A stretch of DNA of 53,861 bases from Balneolaceae bacterium (GTDB lineage: Bacteria; Bacteroidota; Rhodothermia; Balneolales; Balneolaceae). The position numbers were made by a program, and so were the translations under genes. Positions within the stretch are counted from its first letter, which is position 1. Each line of letters opens with the position of its first letter. The stretch is taken from contig JAFIFB010000025.1 in assembly GCA_020832285.1 (NCBI GenBank), positions 1 through 53,861 of the forward strand, in the 5' to 3' direction. The notes below the pieces were generated by a model. That model did no database searches, was not told the DNA's origin, and saw nothing but the letters and a program-made list of their open reading frames with translations. Shown one piece after another: positions 1-9,627 of this stretch.

Positions 1-1
1 C

Positions 2-70
2 TATCGACTGAGCGAACTTACACCATTACAAAAGAAGGCTTATGAACTGTTAAATATTCGTACCCAGTAA
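2..70 (+). CDS. C-terminal end of a protein cut by the window edge, possibly a transposase
   Basis: An open frame enters from the left edge and stops at TAA 68-70, giving 22 residues ending LTPLQKKAYELLNIRTQ. The short basic, leucine-rich tail resembles C-termini of some IS transposases, but that is only an impression. No further domain is visible, and the frame could be chance. It is followed by an AT-rich spacer before the convergent small lipoprotein gene. Confidence 0.35.
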   Translation, partial: YRLSELTPLQKKAYELLNIRTQ

Positions 71-125
71 CTGGAAATTACTTTTTAAAACAACAACTTG
101 TTTTATATGTACTTTCCTTGTTTTA

Positions 126-350
126 TTACTTAGAACTTCCGGTTAAAATCTCCGAAGCTAAACAGGGATATTCATCGATCAGATCTCGTCGTTTTTTTTC
201 CTCAATATTGTTGTTTAATAGCTTTGATGCGATTTCGGCTGCCTGTAAATCTGAACTGTAATCAGCAGTATTTTGCTTATTGCATGCGGTGAACAGCAAT
301 CCTGCGGCCAGCAGGCAGAAAAGCACTGGTATAAAGCTTTTGTGAATCAT
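126..350 (-). CDS. Small hypothetical lipoprotein
   Basis: A 74-residue product when started at ATG 350, chosen because it opens directly with a signal peptide (MIHKSFIPVLFCLLAAGLLF) followed by a lipobox-like LFTAC. The frame is open 20 residues further upstream, but that extension would bury the signal. The mature part is short, polar and charged (KLLNNNIEEKKRRDLIDEYP) with no recognised domain. It would be anchored to a membrane by a lipidated Cys. It lies 69 bp downstream of the large haem-binding protein gene on the same strand and could be co-transcribed. Function unknown. Confidence 0.6.
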   Translation of the reverse strand: MIHKSFIPVLFCLLAAGLLFTACNKQNTADYSSDLQAAEIASKLLNNNIEEKKRRDLIDEYPCLASEILTGSSK

Positions 351-419
351 AGTATTTGAGATACTTTGAATCGAAAAAGTAATTTCATACTGCAGGTTTG
401 GCAGCTCCACTAACTGTTG

Positions 420-3410
420 TTATTGATTTTTAATAAAACTGATCAAGTCGGCCATCTCCTTAACAGAGATCTGCTGTTCAAGCCCCTCAGGCATGGCTGA
501 TTCCTGCATCGCTTCCATACTCTCGATATTGCCGCGCGAAATGGTCGTCTCTTGTCCGGCCGGGTTTCGGAATGTAACAGAACCCGGAGATTCGGATACG
601 ATGGTTCCCTGCAGGGTTGATCCGTCGCTTTGAACCACATTCCACTGCTGATAGCCGGCTGCAATTTCTGAGTTTGGCATCAGAATACTGACCAAAAGAC
701 TTTCCGTATCACTGCTGCGTGATCCGGCGAGATCGGGGCCAAAAGGTACACCATCTTCGCCGTTTATTTGATGGCACATCGCACACGCACGTTCATAGAC
801 GGCACGCCCTCTGTCGGGATTACCCTCTAAGTCTTCCGCCTCCATATACCTGGCAACAACCTCCGAGCGGGGTACGTCGGGCAGTCCCAGCAGGTTTTGG
901 GCATTCAGGCGAAGTTCATTATCGGAGTGAAGCATCAGGCGATTGGTTTGGGCAGGACTGACTGCCGAACGCTGAACCGAACCTTGTTCCACGGCATCCA
1001 ATACCAGGGCAATTCGTTCATCATCTTCCAGAAGTGCCTCCATTGCTGCTGACTGTACAGAAGGTGTCATACGGTTCCATTGTGACAGTAAAAATTCACC
1101 GATGTGGCCGCCATCAATATGACGCAATGCACGGGCTGCCGCTTCCTGAACGGGAGCGGGTTCTCGCGGGTGTATCAGTTCTGTCAGCAGATTCTCATAG
1201 TGGTTGGAACCAGCGAGTTCAAGCAGTCCGATCGCATCTCTTCGCAAATCTGCATCTTCATTCCGATCTGATGCAATCTCTTCAGCCTGGCGAAAGATCA
1301 GATCTCCAGCGTCTCCATCGGGTGCTCCCACCACTGCAAGTACTTGTCTTGCGGCACTTCGAAGCGTGGATTCATCAGGAAGAAGTGAAATTGCTGCCAC
1401 TGTTTCGCGGACAAAGTAGATGGAATCGCCCGGATCATCTCCGCGTCTTAAGCCGTCAGCAAGGCCATTCAGGCTCGCAGCCTGCCACCAGCTATTTTCT
1501 GAACTTTCGAAGTCTGACAAAGAATCGATCAGAAAGCGAACTTCTTCCGGGCTTTGACGGACACCTATCAGCATACCGAGGCGCTCAAAATAGGTTTGGT
1601 GTCCATTGTTTTCCTGGTTCGAAAATCGTGAAAGGGCTTCATCAAACAGTGAACTGTAGTTAAGTCCGGGTGCAGAAAGTGCGGCCATCTGCATCCATTC
1701 ATCGTCAATATGTTCATAGAGAAGATTTTCCCGAACCCGTCGTGCTTCGTCTGTATCAAGTTCACCGAGTGTTGCAAGAAGCTGAAATCGGACTCTGGGA
1801 TCAGAATCGTTCTCCATTTCAAAAAGCTGTGCAGCAAGACTGGTATTGTCATGCAGATGCAGTTCGGCAAGTCGGATTGCCTGTTCCCGTACCCGTGGTG
1901 AAGAGTCACTCAGCATATTTCCAATCAGTGAGGGGGTAAGCGCGTCCAGGCCATTAAGGGTCCAAAGTGCGTGGGAACGGCCCTCCGGTAAAGTGGAAGA
2001 AATAGCAAGCTGTTCGAGTGGTTCAGCGGATGTTACATCTCTGCGATCAACGAGAAGGCGTTGTGCTGTGCGTCTCCACCAGATGTTTTCGTGCTCAAGG
2101 TACTTTACCAGTTCGGAAGATTCCGTCTCTCCGAGGTTTAACTGTCCCGGCCATGACGGGGATTCGGTTCCTTTGGCAGTGATTCTATAAATTCGCCCGC
2201 GGTCGCTTCCGTCATAAAGAATCCCGGCTTCCAGCACCTCTTCCGATAAAAACCGGGGCTGTTCTATCACTTCACGGTAGTAATCGATCACGTAGAGGGC
2301 ACCATCTGGTCCGATGTAGGAATTGACAGGACGAAACCATCGGTCGGTGGATGCCAGAAATTCCCGGTCTTCGTGCATTCTCTGTGCAGTAAGCGTGGTT
2401 CCATCTTCGATGATTCTGTCGGCATGAACCAGGTTGTGCGCGGGTTCAGCTACAAATGTAACTCCATGATATTCAGGCGGAAATGCTCCGCCGAGGTAAC
2501 ACTTGATTCCGCATGTTGCGGTTGTTGTCCCTTCAAGAGTAAAAAGTTCATGGCGCGGGTCTTTGGTGATGGGAAAAACATCTGTCACCGAACCGTGATC
2601 AGAAATGTTTGCCGTAGATGGAGCAACCAGAAGGTCGGGGTTTCGGCGAAGATATTTGGAGTCTATCACTTCCTGGTAAACATGATTGTTCCACGCAGCA
2701 TATAGCGGACGCCCAAAGGCATCGAAGGTATGACCAAATTGTGATGCAGAGGACGTGGATTCCCATTCAAAACTGTCTGGACGGAATCGGATATTAGAAC
2801 TTCCCGCCAGCCGGTCCTCACCGGGCTGATCTTTAAAGTAAGGCCTGCTGCTGCCCATTCGATGCGCTGCATAAATCCAGTTATCCAGTCCGTATTTTGG
2901 TGTGTTGATACCAAGCTGTGGATTGCCGCGGGCGAAACCGCTCATGATAACCTGTTTCAGGTCAGCTTTGCCGTCGCCGGTTGTGTCTTCGAAATAGATA
3001 ATGTCGGGGGCATCGGTTACCAGAATTCCCTGTTTCCACCTCATAACACCCCGTGGTGCCTGGAGACTGTCCGCAAAAATAGTGCTTTGATCCGGGAATC
3101 CGTCACCCGTGGTATCTTCCAGTAGTCGAATGGTTCCGTAACCGCCAAGCTTTTCCGGATAACCGGGATCCTGTACAACATAGATACGTCCCATCTCATC
3201 CACATCCAACCCGACAGGGTCCTGGATAAGAGGTTCCGAGGCGAAAAGTTCGATTTGGAAGCCCTCCGCAATTTCAAATGTGCTGATAGCCTTATCAGGT
3301 TCACAGGGGGAAGTTTCACAAATGAGGCTGCTTTCTGAACAACTGCTGAAAATCCCAAAGCATAAAATAGCAGCAAATAGATTGAGAGAGCCGGGGTGAA
3401 TTGATTTCAT
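420..3410 (-). CDS. PVC-type haem-binding CxxCH lipoprotein (propeller, HEAT repeats, cytochrome c)
   Basis: A product of 996 residues if started at ATG 3410, where a lipoprotein signal begins (MKSIHPGSLNLFAAILCFGI, then FSSC). The frame stays open 15 codons further upstream. Order of domains: an N-terminal beta-propeller resembling glucose/sorbosone dehydrogenase-like domains (EGFQIELFASEPLIQDPVGL, repeated DTTGDG loops); HEAT-like helical repeats from about residue 440; a C-terminal cytochrome c domain with CAMCH at about 876-880 and a late MPEGL that could supply the axial Met. This architecture is common in Planctomycetes and Bacteroidota-like genomes as exported oxidoreductase-like proteins, usually tied to sugar oxidation; the substrate is unknown. 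A diverged paralogue lies directly upstream on the same strand. Confidence 0.88.
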   Translation of the reverse strand: MKSIHPGSLNLFAAILCFGIFSSCSESSLICETSPCEPDKAISTFEIAEGFQIELFASEPLIQDPVGLDVDEMGRIYVVQDPGYPEKLGGYGTIRLLEDTTGDGFPDQSTIFADSLQAPRGVMRWKQGILVTDAPDIIYFEDTTGDGKADLKQVIMSGFARGNPQLGINTPKYGLDNWIYAAHRMGSSRPYFKDQPGEDRLAGSSNIRFRPDSFEWESTSSASQFGHTFDAFGRPLYAAWNNHVYQEVIDSKYLRRNPDLLVAPSTANISDHGSVTDVFPITKDPRHELFTLEGTTTATCGIKCYLGGAFPPEYHGVTFVAEPAHNLVHADRIIEDGTTLTAQRMHEDREFLASTDRWFRPVNSYIGPDGALYVIDYYREVIEQPRFLSEEVLEAGILYDGSDRGRIYRITAKGTESPSWPGQLNLGETESSELVKYLEHENIWWRRTAQRLLVDRRDVTSAEPLEQLAISSTLPEGRSHALWTLNGLDALTPSLIGNMLSDSSPRVREQAIRLAELHLHDNTSLAAQLFEMENDSDPRVRFQLLATLGELDTDEARRVRENLLYEHIDDEWMQMAALSAPGLNYSSLFDEALSRFSNQENNGHQTYFERLGMLIGVRQSPEEVRFLIDSLSDFESSENSWWQAASLNGLADGLRRGDDPGDSIYFVRETVAAISLLPDESTLRSAARQVLAVVGAPDGDAGDLIFRQAEEIASDRNEDADLRRDAIGLLELAGSNHYENLLTELIHPREPAPVQEAAARALRHIDGGHIGEFLLSQWNRMTPSVQSAAMEALLEDDERIALVLDAVEQGSVQRSAVSPAQTNRLMLHSDNELRLNAQNLLGLPDVPRSEVVARYMEAEDLEGNPDRGRAVYERACAMCHQINGEDGVPFGPDLAGSRSSDTESLLVSILMPNSEIAAGYQQWNVVQSDGSTLQGTIVSESPGSVTFRNPAGQETTISRGNIESMEAMQESAMPEGLEQQISVKEMADLISFIKNQ

Positions 3411-3817
3411 AAACCGGATTAATGGATTAAAGTATATTGTTGGTTGATATGCCATTCAGGGCTTAGTGTTAAGTCAAATTATGAAATGTCGGTCGAAACC
3501 TGTCAGCGACTGCGGCGTCTAGACCCCTCGGGGCACCTACTGGATCTGGCAGCGTTGGATTTTATGCGAAAAACACCCGGAATGCTGTCAGGTCTTATCC
3601 GTCATTTTAAGCTTGACATGGGTATAGTATGGTCTTGGTGTCACCGTACGAGTTCTGAGATTACGATCCAGACTGCGGATTTATAGTTTAGAATAACCAT
3701 TCGTGAATCGAATTGTTGATCTCGAATCATAGTAACTATATATACAAGAACAAGCCTGGAAACCCTGACAACGGCTTCAGAATCTTTCAAAAAAAACTAA
3801 AATACAGGCTGAAAATT
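3411..3817. other. Intergenic, about 400 bp between the two haem-protein genes
   Basis: The spacer separates two same-strand paralogues. It holds a plus-strand open frame (3444-3686) with no recognisable domain, judged not coding. A locally GC-richer patch sits near 3510-3545. No terminator hairpin or operator was recognised; the promoter of the downstream gene is expected here. Confidence 0.5.
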
Positions 3818-6265
3818 TCAGTTCTGAAGGGCCCGAAGTTCATCCGGTGTCCAGATATCGCGGCGATCGCTGGTTTCGGTCCGGATTTCATGTATGACTC
3901 CGGGTTCAACAGGAGACGCATTGTTTCCCCAGGATTGTCTCATGTAGGTTAAAATGGCGGCCACATCTTCATCCGGAAGAAAAGCATGCCCCGGCATATC
4001 ATTGGGGATATTTTCACCCTGCTCGGCGGCCCCGCCGTCAAATCCATGAAGAACAATACGTACCAGTATAGCAGGATCACCATTAACCCAATCGCTGCCC
4101 GCAAGAGCGGTTCCAACTCCTGTCATACCCTGTCCTTCAGCACCGTGACAGGCCGAGCAGGTGGGATAAAGTAATTGGCCTCTGTTATAAAGTTCCGCCT
4201 CTTCTTCGGTGAAGTGATCGGGGATTCCACCGGGGCGTTCCTCAATCGCTTTATCCAGCTTTGCGAAAAATTCGCCAAACTCTTCTCTGTCACCTGCATT
4301 CCAGCCAAATTCATCCTGCAACAATCGTTTAAAGGGTTCTTCCCTGTGATAAATTCCGGTGAGCGCCATTTCCCGGAAATAGGGACTATCGGGATATTCA
4401 TTCAAAATGGCTGTCATGAGGGAGAGAGCCTGTTCGCTGTCTGATTCTCCCAGCGAAGCGAGTAGCTGCAATTTTACGTGGGGAGCCTCTTCATTTTCAT
4501 TCAATTCTTCCAGAAGGGAGAGGATTTCCCCGGAATTTTCTGCTATTTCCGGCTCCAGAATACGTAATGCAGCAGCACGGATTCTGGGATGGGGATCCTG
4601 CAAAGTCTGAACGGCTGTTTCGGTCAGTTGGGTTTTGGAGTATACTGAACGGTCAAATCCTTCAAGAGTCCACATTGCGTGAAGGCGTGTCACATCTTTT
4701 TCGGAGTGATTGAGTGTCATCTCTTCAAGGCCGGAGGTCAGGTGATCCGGTGAGCACATTACGAGTACCTGTTGAGCCTGATCCCGCAATAAACCGTTTT
4801 CGTGCCGCAGGTAGGTAACTACTTCAGAGGCTGTCATCTGACTGAACCTGGGGGTGTTAACATTTCTGTCCTGATCCTCCCTGTAGATGCGATAAATCCG
4901 CCCGAATTTGCCAGTTGGAACCTCAAGGTCGCGTTCCAGAGTGTATTCAGCGAGGTAGTCGGTTACCCAAAGAATATAGTCGTAGAGGCCTCTGTACAGA
5001 TCCACAACATAGATGGAGCCGTCGGGTGCATTGTAAATATTCACGGGCCTGAACCGTTCATCAGTTGAAGTCAGGAATTCCCGGTTTTCGTAGGCGAAGC
5101 GGGCTTCTGCGTCGATTCCACCGGGATCTGAGTCAAGAATCATCCGTTTTATCAGATTTCCAGCGGCTACGGGTGTAAATGCGTTGCCGCGATACTCTTC
5201 ACCAAACTGATCACCGCGATAGATGACTGTTGATGAGATACCGGCTCCGATTCGAAGGGTGCCATCTTCCCTGGTGACATCTCCAACGTTGTAGCCCCGG
5301 TTAACACCGGTGGGGTGTGCGGGCCACATCGGTTCATGAGGGGCAATTCTGGCATTGTTGCCGCTGGTTAATTCAAAAAACGGATGCCGGTCGCTGTACC
5401 CATAAGGAACGAGGTGGGCATGAAGCGGCCATGAATTACTCGATGAGTACAGACGCCCCCAGTCATCCTGTGCCATATCCCATTGCCCCAAAGGAGGGAA
5501 TGTTTTGGTTTGCCACTGTCCGTCCACTCTGCGGATACTTGGAAAGTGTGAGTTGTGAATCCAGTTGTCCATCGCCCAGAAAAGCGCACTGGGTCCGCTT
5601 TGAGGGGAGCGCGGGGTGGTGTATTCGCTGGAAATGATCTCTTCAGAATCACCTTTCCCATCGCCGGTTGTGTCACGGATAAATAGCAGGTTAGGCGGTG
5701 CACCGAGCAGAATTCCGTCGTTCAGCACTTTGATCGATCTTGGCAGCAGCACATCCTCATAAAAAACTTTGTGGGAATCCATTTTGCCGTCACCGTTGGT
5801 GTCTTCAAGAACAACAACATTGCCTTTTGGTGCATCTTCGATGAGTGCCCGGAGTGCTGCGGCTCGTTCTTCGGTTCTCTCACCAGTTGTTTCCAGAATT
5901 TCCCGCACATTGCCTGCATTATAGGCCGGCATGTTGATCACCCATAGCCTGCCGTCTGCATCGATATCCATCGCTACAGGATCAATGACCATCGGTTCAT
6001 GAGCCACCACTTCGATATTAAAACCCTCTTTAAGTTCAAATCTTTCCAGGGCTTGTTCCGGAGATAGAGGCGGGACTTTCAGGTCAGTATATAATTCATA
6101 ATCGGTTTCTCCCGGATGGGCAGCGTCAGCGGCCGTTATTTTTGTGTAGAGTGAAAGACAGCTTTCGCCGAGTGTGGCTTCATCATCATCCCGTATGAAC
6201 AGCAAAACGATAATGCCGGCGGAGATTAGCACTAGAGCATACAGGAGATATTTCAAATTAGACAT
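3818..6265 (-). CDS. PVC-type haem-binding CxxCH protein, second paralogue
   Basis: 815 residues. One N-terminal hydrophobic segment (YLLYALVLISAGIIVLLFI) acts as signal or anchor; no lipobox Cys is evident. The propeller domain begins near FELKEGFNIEVVAHEPMVID and carries DTNGDG and DTTGDG loops; HEAT-like repeats follow from about residue 470. A C-terminal cytochrome c has CSACH at 703-707 and a candidate Met ligand in NDMPGHAF near 757. The layout matches the downstream gene at 420-3410, but the protein is about 180 residues shorter and anchored differently, so the two are diverged paralogues rather than a recent duplication. Probable periplasmic electron-transfer dehydrogenase; substrate unknown. 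Confidence 0.87.
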   Translation of the reverse strand: MSNLKYLLYALVLISAGIIVLLFIRDDDEATLGESCLSLYTKITAADAAHPGETDYELYTDLKVPPLSPEQALERFELKEGFNIEVVAHEPMVIDPVAMDIDADGRLWVINMPAYNAGNVREILETTGERTEERAAALRALIEDAPKGNVVVLEDTNGDGKMDSHKVFYEDVLLPRSIKVLNDGILLGAPPNLLFIRDTTGDGKGDSEEIISSEYTTPRSPQSGPSALFWAMDNWIHNSHFPSIRRVDGQWQTKTFPPLGQWDMAQDDWGRLYSSSNSWPLHAHLVPYGYSDRHPFFELTSGNNARIAPHEPMWPAHPTGVNRGYNVGDVTREDGTLRIGAGISSTVIYRGDQFGEEYRGNAFTPVAAGNLIKRMILDSDPGGIDAEARFAYENREFLTSTDERFRPVNIYNAPDGSIYVVDLYRGLYDYILWVTDYLAEYTLERDLEVPTGKFGRIYRIYREDQDRNVNTPRFSQMTASEVVTYLRHENGLLRDQAQQVLVMCSPDHLTSGLEEMTLNHSEKDVTRLHAMWTLEGFDRSVYSKTQLTETAVQTLQDPHPRIRAAALRILEPEIAENSGEILSLLEELNENEEAPHVKLQLLASLGESDSEQALSLMTAILNEYPDSPYFREMALTGIYHREEPFKRLLQDEFGWNAGDREEFGEFFAKLDKAIEERPGGIPDHFTEEEAELYNRGQLLYPTCSACHGAEGQGMTGVGTALAGSDWVNGDPAILVRIVLHGFDGGAAEQGENIPNDMPGHAFLPDEDVAAILTYMRQSWGNNASPVEPGVIHEIRTETSDRRDIWTPDELRALQN

Positions 6266-6710
6266 GATTTACCGATCTGATTGGATCATTGAAAGATAAC
6301 CGTGTGTAAATAAAAATTATAAAAACGAATTGAGTGCAAAAATAAAAACCAGGCATAAGTGATGAGAGAGAAGCTCCAGAAATAAAGAGCCGGTACGCAT
6401 CGGGATTGCTGTGAGTATCTGTAAAACACGGATTCATATTATAAATATACATGAAAACTCCGTTTTACCCCGACAGTGGTTTGAAAGAATCTTGTTTTTT
6501 AAAAAAAAGCTGCTGGTTGATGTATGGCAGAAAAGTTGGGAAAATTACTTATAGCAGAGATAAAAAATCGCTAAGTCGAGTATCGGATATCGTCTAGATC
6601 GCTCAATCAAAAGATTTTTCGATTTGTATGATATAACGACGTAACGATATTCGATTTGTCTGGCATTAAATCACCCGGTATTCGATTCGAATGTCATAAC
6701 ATTTGCTCAA
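6266..6710. other. Intergenic, 445 bp, AT-rich
   Basis: The stretch lies between the start of the second haem-protein gene and the end of lysA, both on the minus strand. A 64-codon frame at 6258-6452 overlaps the upstream gene start and has no domain. The part from 6570 to 6700 has several related words (tcggatatcg, cgatattcga, tattcgattcga), which look like degenerate short repeats. No RNA gene was recognised. Confidence 0.4.
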
Positions 6711-7859
6711 TTAATCCGAATAATATGCCTTTACCCGATCTCTCAGGTTAAAACCGCTGCTCATGACTTCGCCATAGGCGCCTGCACTTCGAATGGCAAC
6801 CAGATCACCCCGCTGAAGTCCGGGAAGCCGGATGCCCTTGCGGAATGTGTCGGAAGTTTCGCAGATGGGGCCGACCACATCGTAGACTTTTTTTTCTTTT
6901 TTGCTAGTCAGGACATCCACACGGTGTTTGGCCTGGTAGAGTGCTGGGCGGATCAGTTCGGTCATACCCGCATCAATTACTGCAAAATGGGTGTTGATTC
7001 CTTCTTTTACGAATAAAACCTGTGAAATGAGGCTGCCGCACTGTCCTACAATACTGCGGCCAAGCTCAAAATGCACCTGCTGTCCGTCACGAATTTCGAG
7101 ATTGCGGTCGAATACTTCAAAAAAAGATTTGAAATCGGGCACCGGTTCGTTATCGGGATCTTCATAATTGATACCGTAACCGCCCCCGAGGTTAATATGC
7201 TGCAGAACTATTTCCTTCTCTTCAAAGATATTCTGGATGGCATTGGCCCTTTCACACAACTGAACGAAGGGATCGAGATCCTTAATCTGCGAACCGATAT
7301 GGAAATGAATACCGGTGAGACTGATGGCGTCCAGTTTTGGCAGCATCTCAAAAAGCCGTGGCAGTTTTTCCACATTCACCCCGAACTTGTTTTCATTCAG
7401 ACCCGTGGTGATATATTTGTGCGTTTTAGCCTCTACATTTGGATTGAGGCGGATGGAAACATTGGCTGTTTTTTTCGCATCTCCGGCAAGCTGATTCAGT
7501 ACCTCCAGTTCCTGCAGAGATTCACAATTAAAAGAGTAGATGTTGTAATCAAGGCCGGTACGGATCTCTGCATCTGTTTTCCCCACTCCTGCAAAGGCGA
7601 TCTGATCAGGACGGAAACCCGCTTCAATGGCCCGTTCAATTTCCCGGCCGCTTACGCAATCAATACCCAGGCCTGCATCACGAATAATGTCAAGAATCTC
7701 AAAATTGAAATTGGCTTTAATGGCGTAATGAACCTCGTAGCCTTTCGAAAGTCCGTAATTGTTTATCTGGCCCAGGGTTTTGCGCAGGAGTTCCAGGTCA
7801 TAATAATAAAAAGGTGTTTGAAGCTGTTTGAATTTTTCTATCTGGGCTGGTTGAAACAT
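6711..7859 (-). CDS. lysA: Diaminopimelate decarboxylase
   Basis: Catalyses the PLP-dependent decarboxylation of meso-diaminopimelate to L-lysine, the last step of lysine synthesis. The 382 residues fit a compact fold-III decarboxylase: the PLP lysine is K48 in YAIKAN; HIGSQ (187-191), GGGYG (225-229) and the active-site Cys motif CETSD (333-337) are present; the C-terminal barrel closes with AGAYGEVMSSGFNLR. Two positions differ from the textbook LysA: EPGR reads ELGRS (265-269), and the usual SSNYN reads SSGFN. Related decarboxylases of other diamino acids share this fold, so LysA is the most likely but not the only reading. It stands alone in its orientation block with no lysine-pathway neighbours. 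Confidence 0.88.
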   Translation of the reverse strand: MFQPAQIEKFKQLQTPFYYYDLELLRKTLGQINNYGLSKGYEVHYAIKANFNFEILDIIRDAGLGIDCVSGREIERAIEAGFRPDQIAFAGVGKTDAEIRTGLDYNIYSFNCESLQELEVLNQLAGDAKKTANVSIRLNPNVEAKTHKYITTGLNENKFGVNVEKLPRLFEMLPKLDAISLTGIHFHIGSQIKDLDPFVQLCERANAIQNIFEEKEIVLQHINLGGGYGINYEDPDNEPVPDFKSFFEVFDRNLEIRDGQQVHFELGRSIVGQCGSLISQVLFVKEGINTHFAVIDAGMTELIRPALYQAKHRVDVLTSKKEKKVYDVVGPICETSDTFRKGIRLPGLQRGDLVAIRSAGAYGEVMSSGFNLRDRVKAYYSD

Positions 7860-8019
7860 CGCAGTATTGAGTTAAAAAAGAAGCGGTAAGGATACGAAGC
7901 GGGGGTTCAGGATGCAAGATGCGGGTTCATCAGGTGTTATCTCATTTAATAAAAATTTTCATTTCGAGTTTATTTGTTCTTTTGCTTTGTTAATCTATTT
8001 TGCTGTACCCGGAAACTGC

Positions 8020-9528
8020 TTATTCTCTTCCATAAAGTTCCAGTCCGGCTTCTTCATACACATCACCGGGAATCCAGAAAGGGGCTTCGTCGCGATCGGC
8101 AATTTTTAGTGTGGCAAGCACAAACGAGCGGATATAGCTCGTAATGTACGTATAGTCGATGGTGTCAGGCTCATCGGTGGGCTGGTGGTAGTAGTAGTTG
8201 ATTTCATCGTCAAAATCAGTGAGGCCCATGCTGTAGGTAGGTGCGGGAATTCCCCTTTGGGCAAAGTTTACGTTATCAGAACGGTCAAACAGGTTCTGTT
8301 CGGGAACCGGATCGGGAATTGCTTCAAGCCCAAATGCCTCAGCGGCAGCGATCATCTCATCATCTGCTTCGGTGCGTCCCAGGCCAATTACAGTTACTTT
8401 TGTAGTGTCGTTATAGCCCGCTCCGTCGATGTTGAGGTTGTAAATGGTCTGCTCGAGCGGAATCATCGGGTTTTCGGCGTAGTAACGGCTGCCCAGCAAA
8501 CCTTTTTCCTCGGCAGTCCAGGCTGCAAAAATCAGGGATCTCTTGGGTGGATGTTCGGCAAAATATTTGGCTGCGGCCAGTACACCGGCTGTGCCCACAG
8601 CATTATCACGGGCGCCGTTGTAGATATATTCACTTGTGATCGGCTCAGGATGATCTTCCGCAACACCTTCATGATCGTAATGTGCACCCAAAAGAAGGTA
8701 TTCATCCCTGAGATCGGGGTCCGTTCCGCGAATCACTCCAACTACATTCCGGCTGGTGAATCGATCCGGTTCGGCTCCCGAAACGGTTAGAGTTACGTTG
8801 CTGTCACTGAGGTCAGCCAGATAATTGACTCGTTCCTCTGTGGTGCCATTCATCCAGAAATGGGGCATTGGCTCATCATTATCGCCATTGTTGTCGTCGA
8901 GATCCATACGGTCGCCACCGAGAAATCCTACGAGTACCTGCCAGGGAAACTGCGGATTGGTGTAGAGTTCGATGAGTGCCTTAGCCCCGGCTGCTTCAGC
9001 CCATTCGTTTTTCTGTTGAACGGCCATGAAGAGTTGCTGCGGAGAGGTTTGCCCCGGAAGGCCCGCGCTGGCTACTACAATTTTACCTTCAACGTCGTTT
9101 TCTGCAAGTTCATCCTCTGTTGCGTAATCCAGGAAAATGTACGAAGCATCCATGTCGCCCCGGTAGCCGGTCAGCAGCGCGAGGTGTTCATTTTTCTGGT
9201 AGGTGGAGTCTCCAACGGAGAAAGTGATTTCTTCGGGTGAACGAAGTGTTTGAAGGGGGACATCCTGAAAGTAGGAGTCGTAACCGTCGGCTTTTTTCAC
9301 TCCGTAGGTCTGAAACCAGGTGGCAATGTAGCGTGCGGCAATGTCCAGTTCATGGGTTCCGGTGTCGCGTCCCAGAAATTCATCGGAGGCGAGAAAATAG
9401 ATGTTGAACTCCACATCAGAGCGGAGCACTTCGGCTTCAATCCGTTCTGCATCGGTTTGAGCCGTTGCAGTCAAATGAAAGGAAAAGCTGAGAATAAAGA
9501 TCAGAAAAAAAGATTTAAGCGTTTTCAT
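8020..9528 (-). CDS. Secreted M28-family zinc metallopeptidase
   Basis: 502 residues with a Sec signal peptide (about 1-24, ending TATAQ). It resembles aminopeptidase-type M28 enzymes with an inserted PA-like domain in the first half. The paired-zinc ligands are all visible: H283 in GAHYDHEG, D308 in ARDNAVG, E340/E341 in WTAEEKG, D368 in NIDGAG, and H448 in YYHQPTDE. It should hydrolyse N-terminal residues from peptides in the periplasm or outside the cell. An acidic Asp-Asn-rich loop (about 209-219, DLDDNNGDNDE) could bind calcium or reflect halophilic adaptation. It lies between lysA and the Nramp-like gene, all on the minus strand but with spacers that suggest separate transcripts. Confidence 0.93.
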   Translation of the reverse strand: MKTLKSFFLIFILSFSFHLTATAQTDAERIEAEVLRSDVEFNIYFLASDEFLGRDTGTHELDIAARYIATWFQTYGVKKADGYDSYFQDVPLQTLRSPEEITFSVGDSTYQKNEHLALLTGYRGDMDASYIFLDYATEDELAENDVEGKIVVASAGLPGQTSPQQLFMAVQQKNEWAEAAGAKALIELYTNPQFPWQVLVGFLGGDRMDLDDNNGDNDEPMPHFWMNGTTEERVNYLADLSDSNVTLTVSGAEPDRFTSRNVVGVIRGTDPDLRDEYLLLGAHYDHEGVAEDHPEPITSEYIYNGARDNAVGTAGVLAAAKYFAEHPPKRSLIFAAWTAEEKGLLGSRYYAENPMIPLEQTIYNLNIDGAGYNDTTKVTVIGLGRTEADDEMIAAAEAFGLEAIPDPVPEQNLFDRSDNVNFAQRGIPAPTYSMGLTDFDDEINYYYHQPTDEPDTIDYTYITSYIRSFVLATLKIADRDEAPFWIPGDVYEEAGLELYGRE

Positions 9529-9627
9529 GTGAATGTATGAATTGTCTGTTTTTTATATGTTTACAGAATGATGGAATGTTGAAGTTGTAACAGAATCAGC
9601 GAGTTTGTTTAACCCGGCGCTGTTTCA

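Noticed and set aside
3444-3686. 80-codon plus-strand frame between the two haem-protein genes
   Set aside because: It overlaps the open upstream end of the neighbouring gene's frame, has no domain and no clear SD.
6258-6452. 64-codon minus-strand frame upstream of the second haem protein
   Set aside because: Overlaps its start, low complexity, no recognisable domain.
7071-7889. 272-codon frame opposite lysA
   Set aside because: Fully antisense to a conserved gene; composition is a shadow of lysA codon use.
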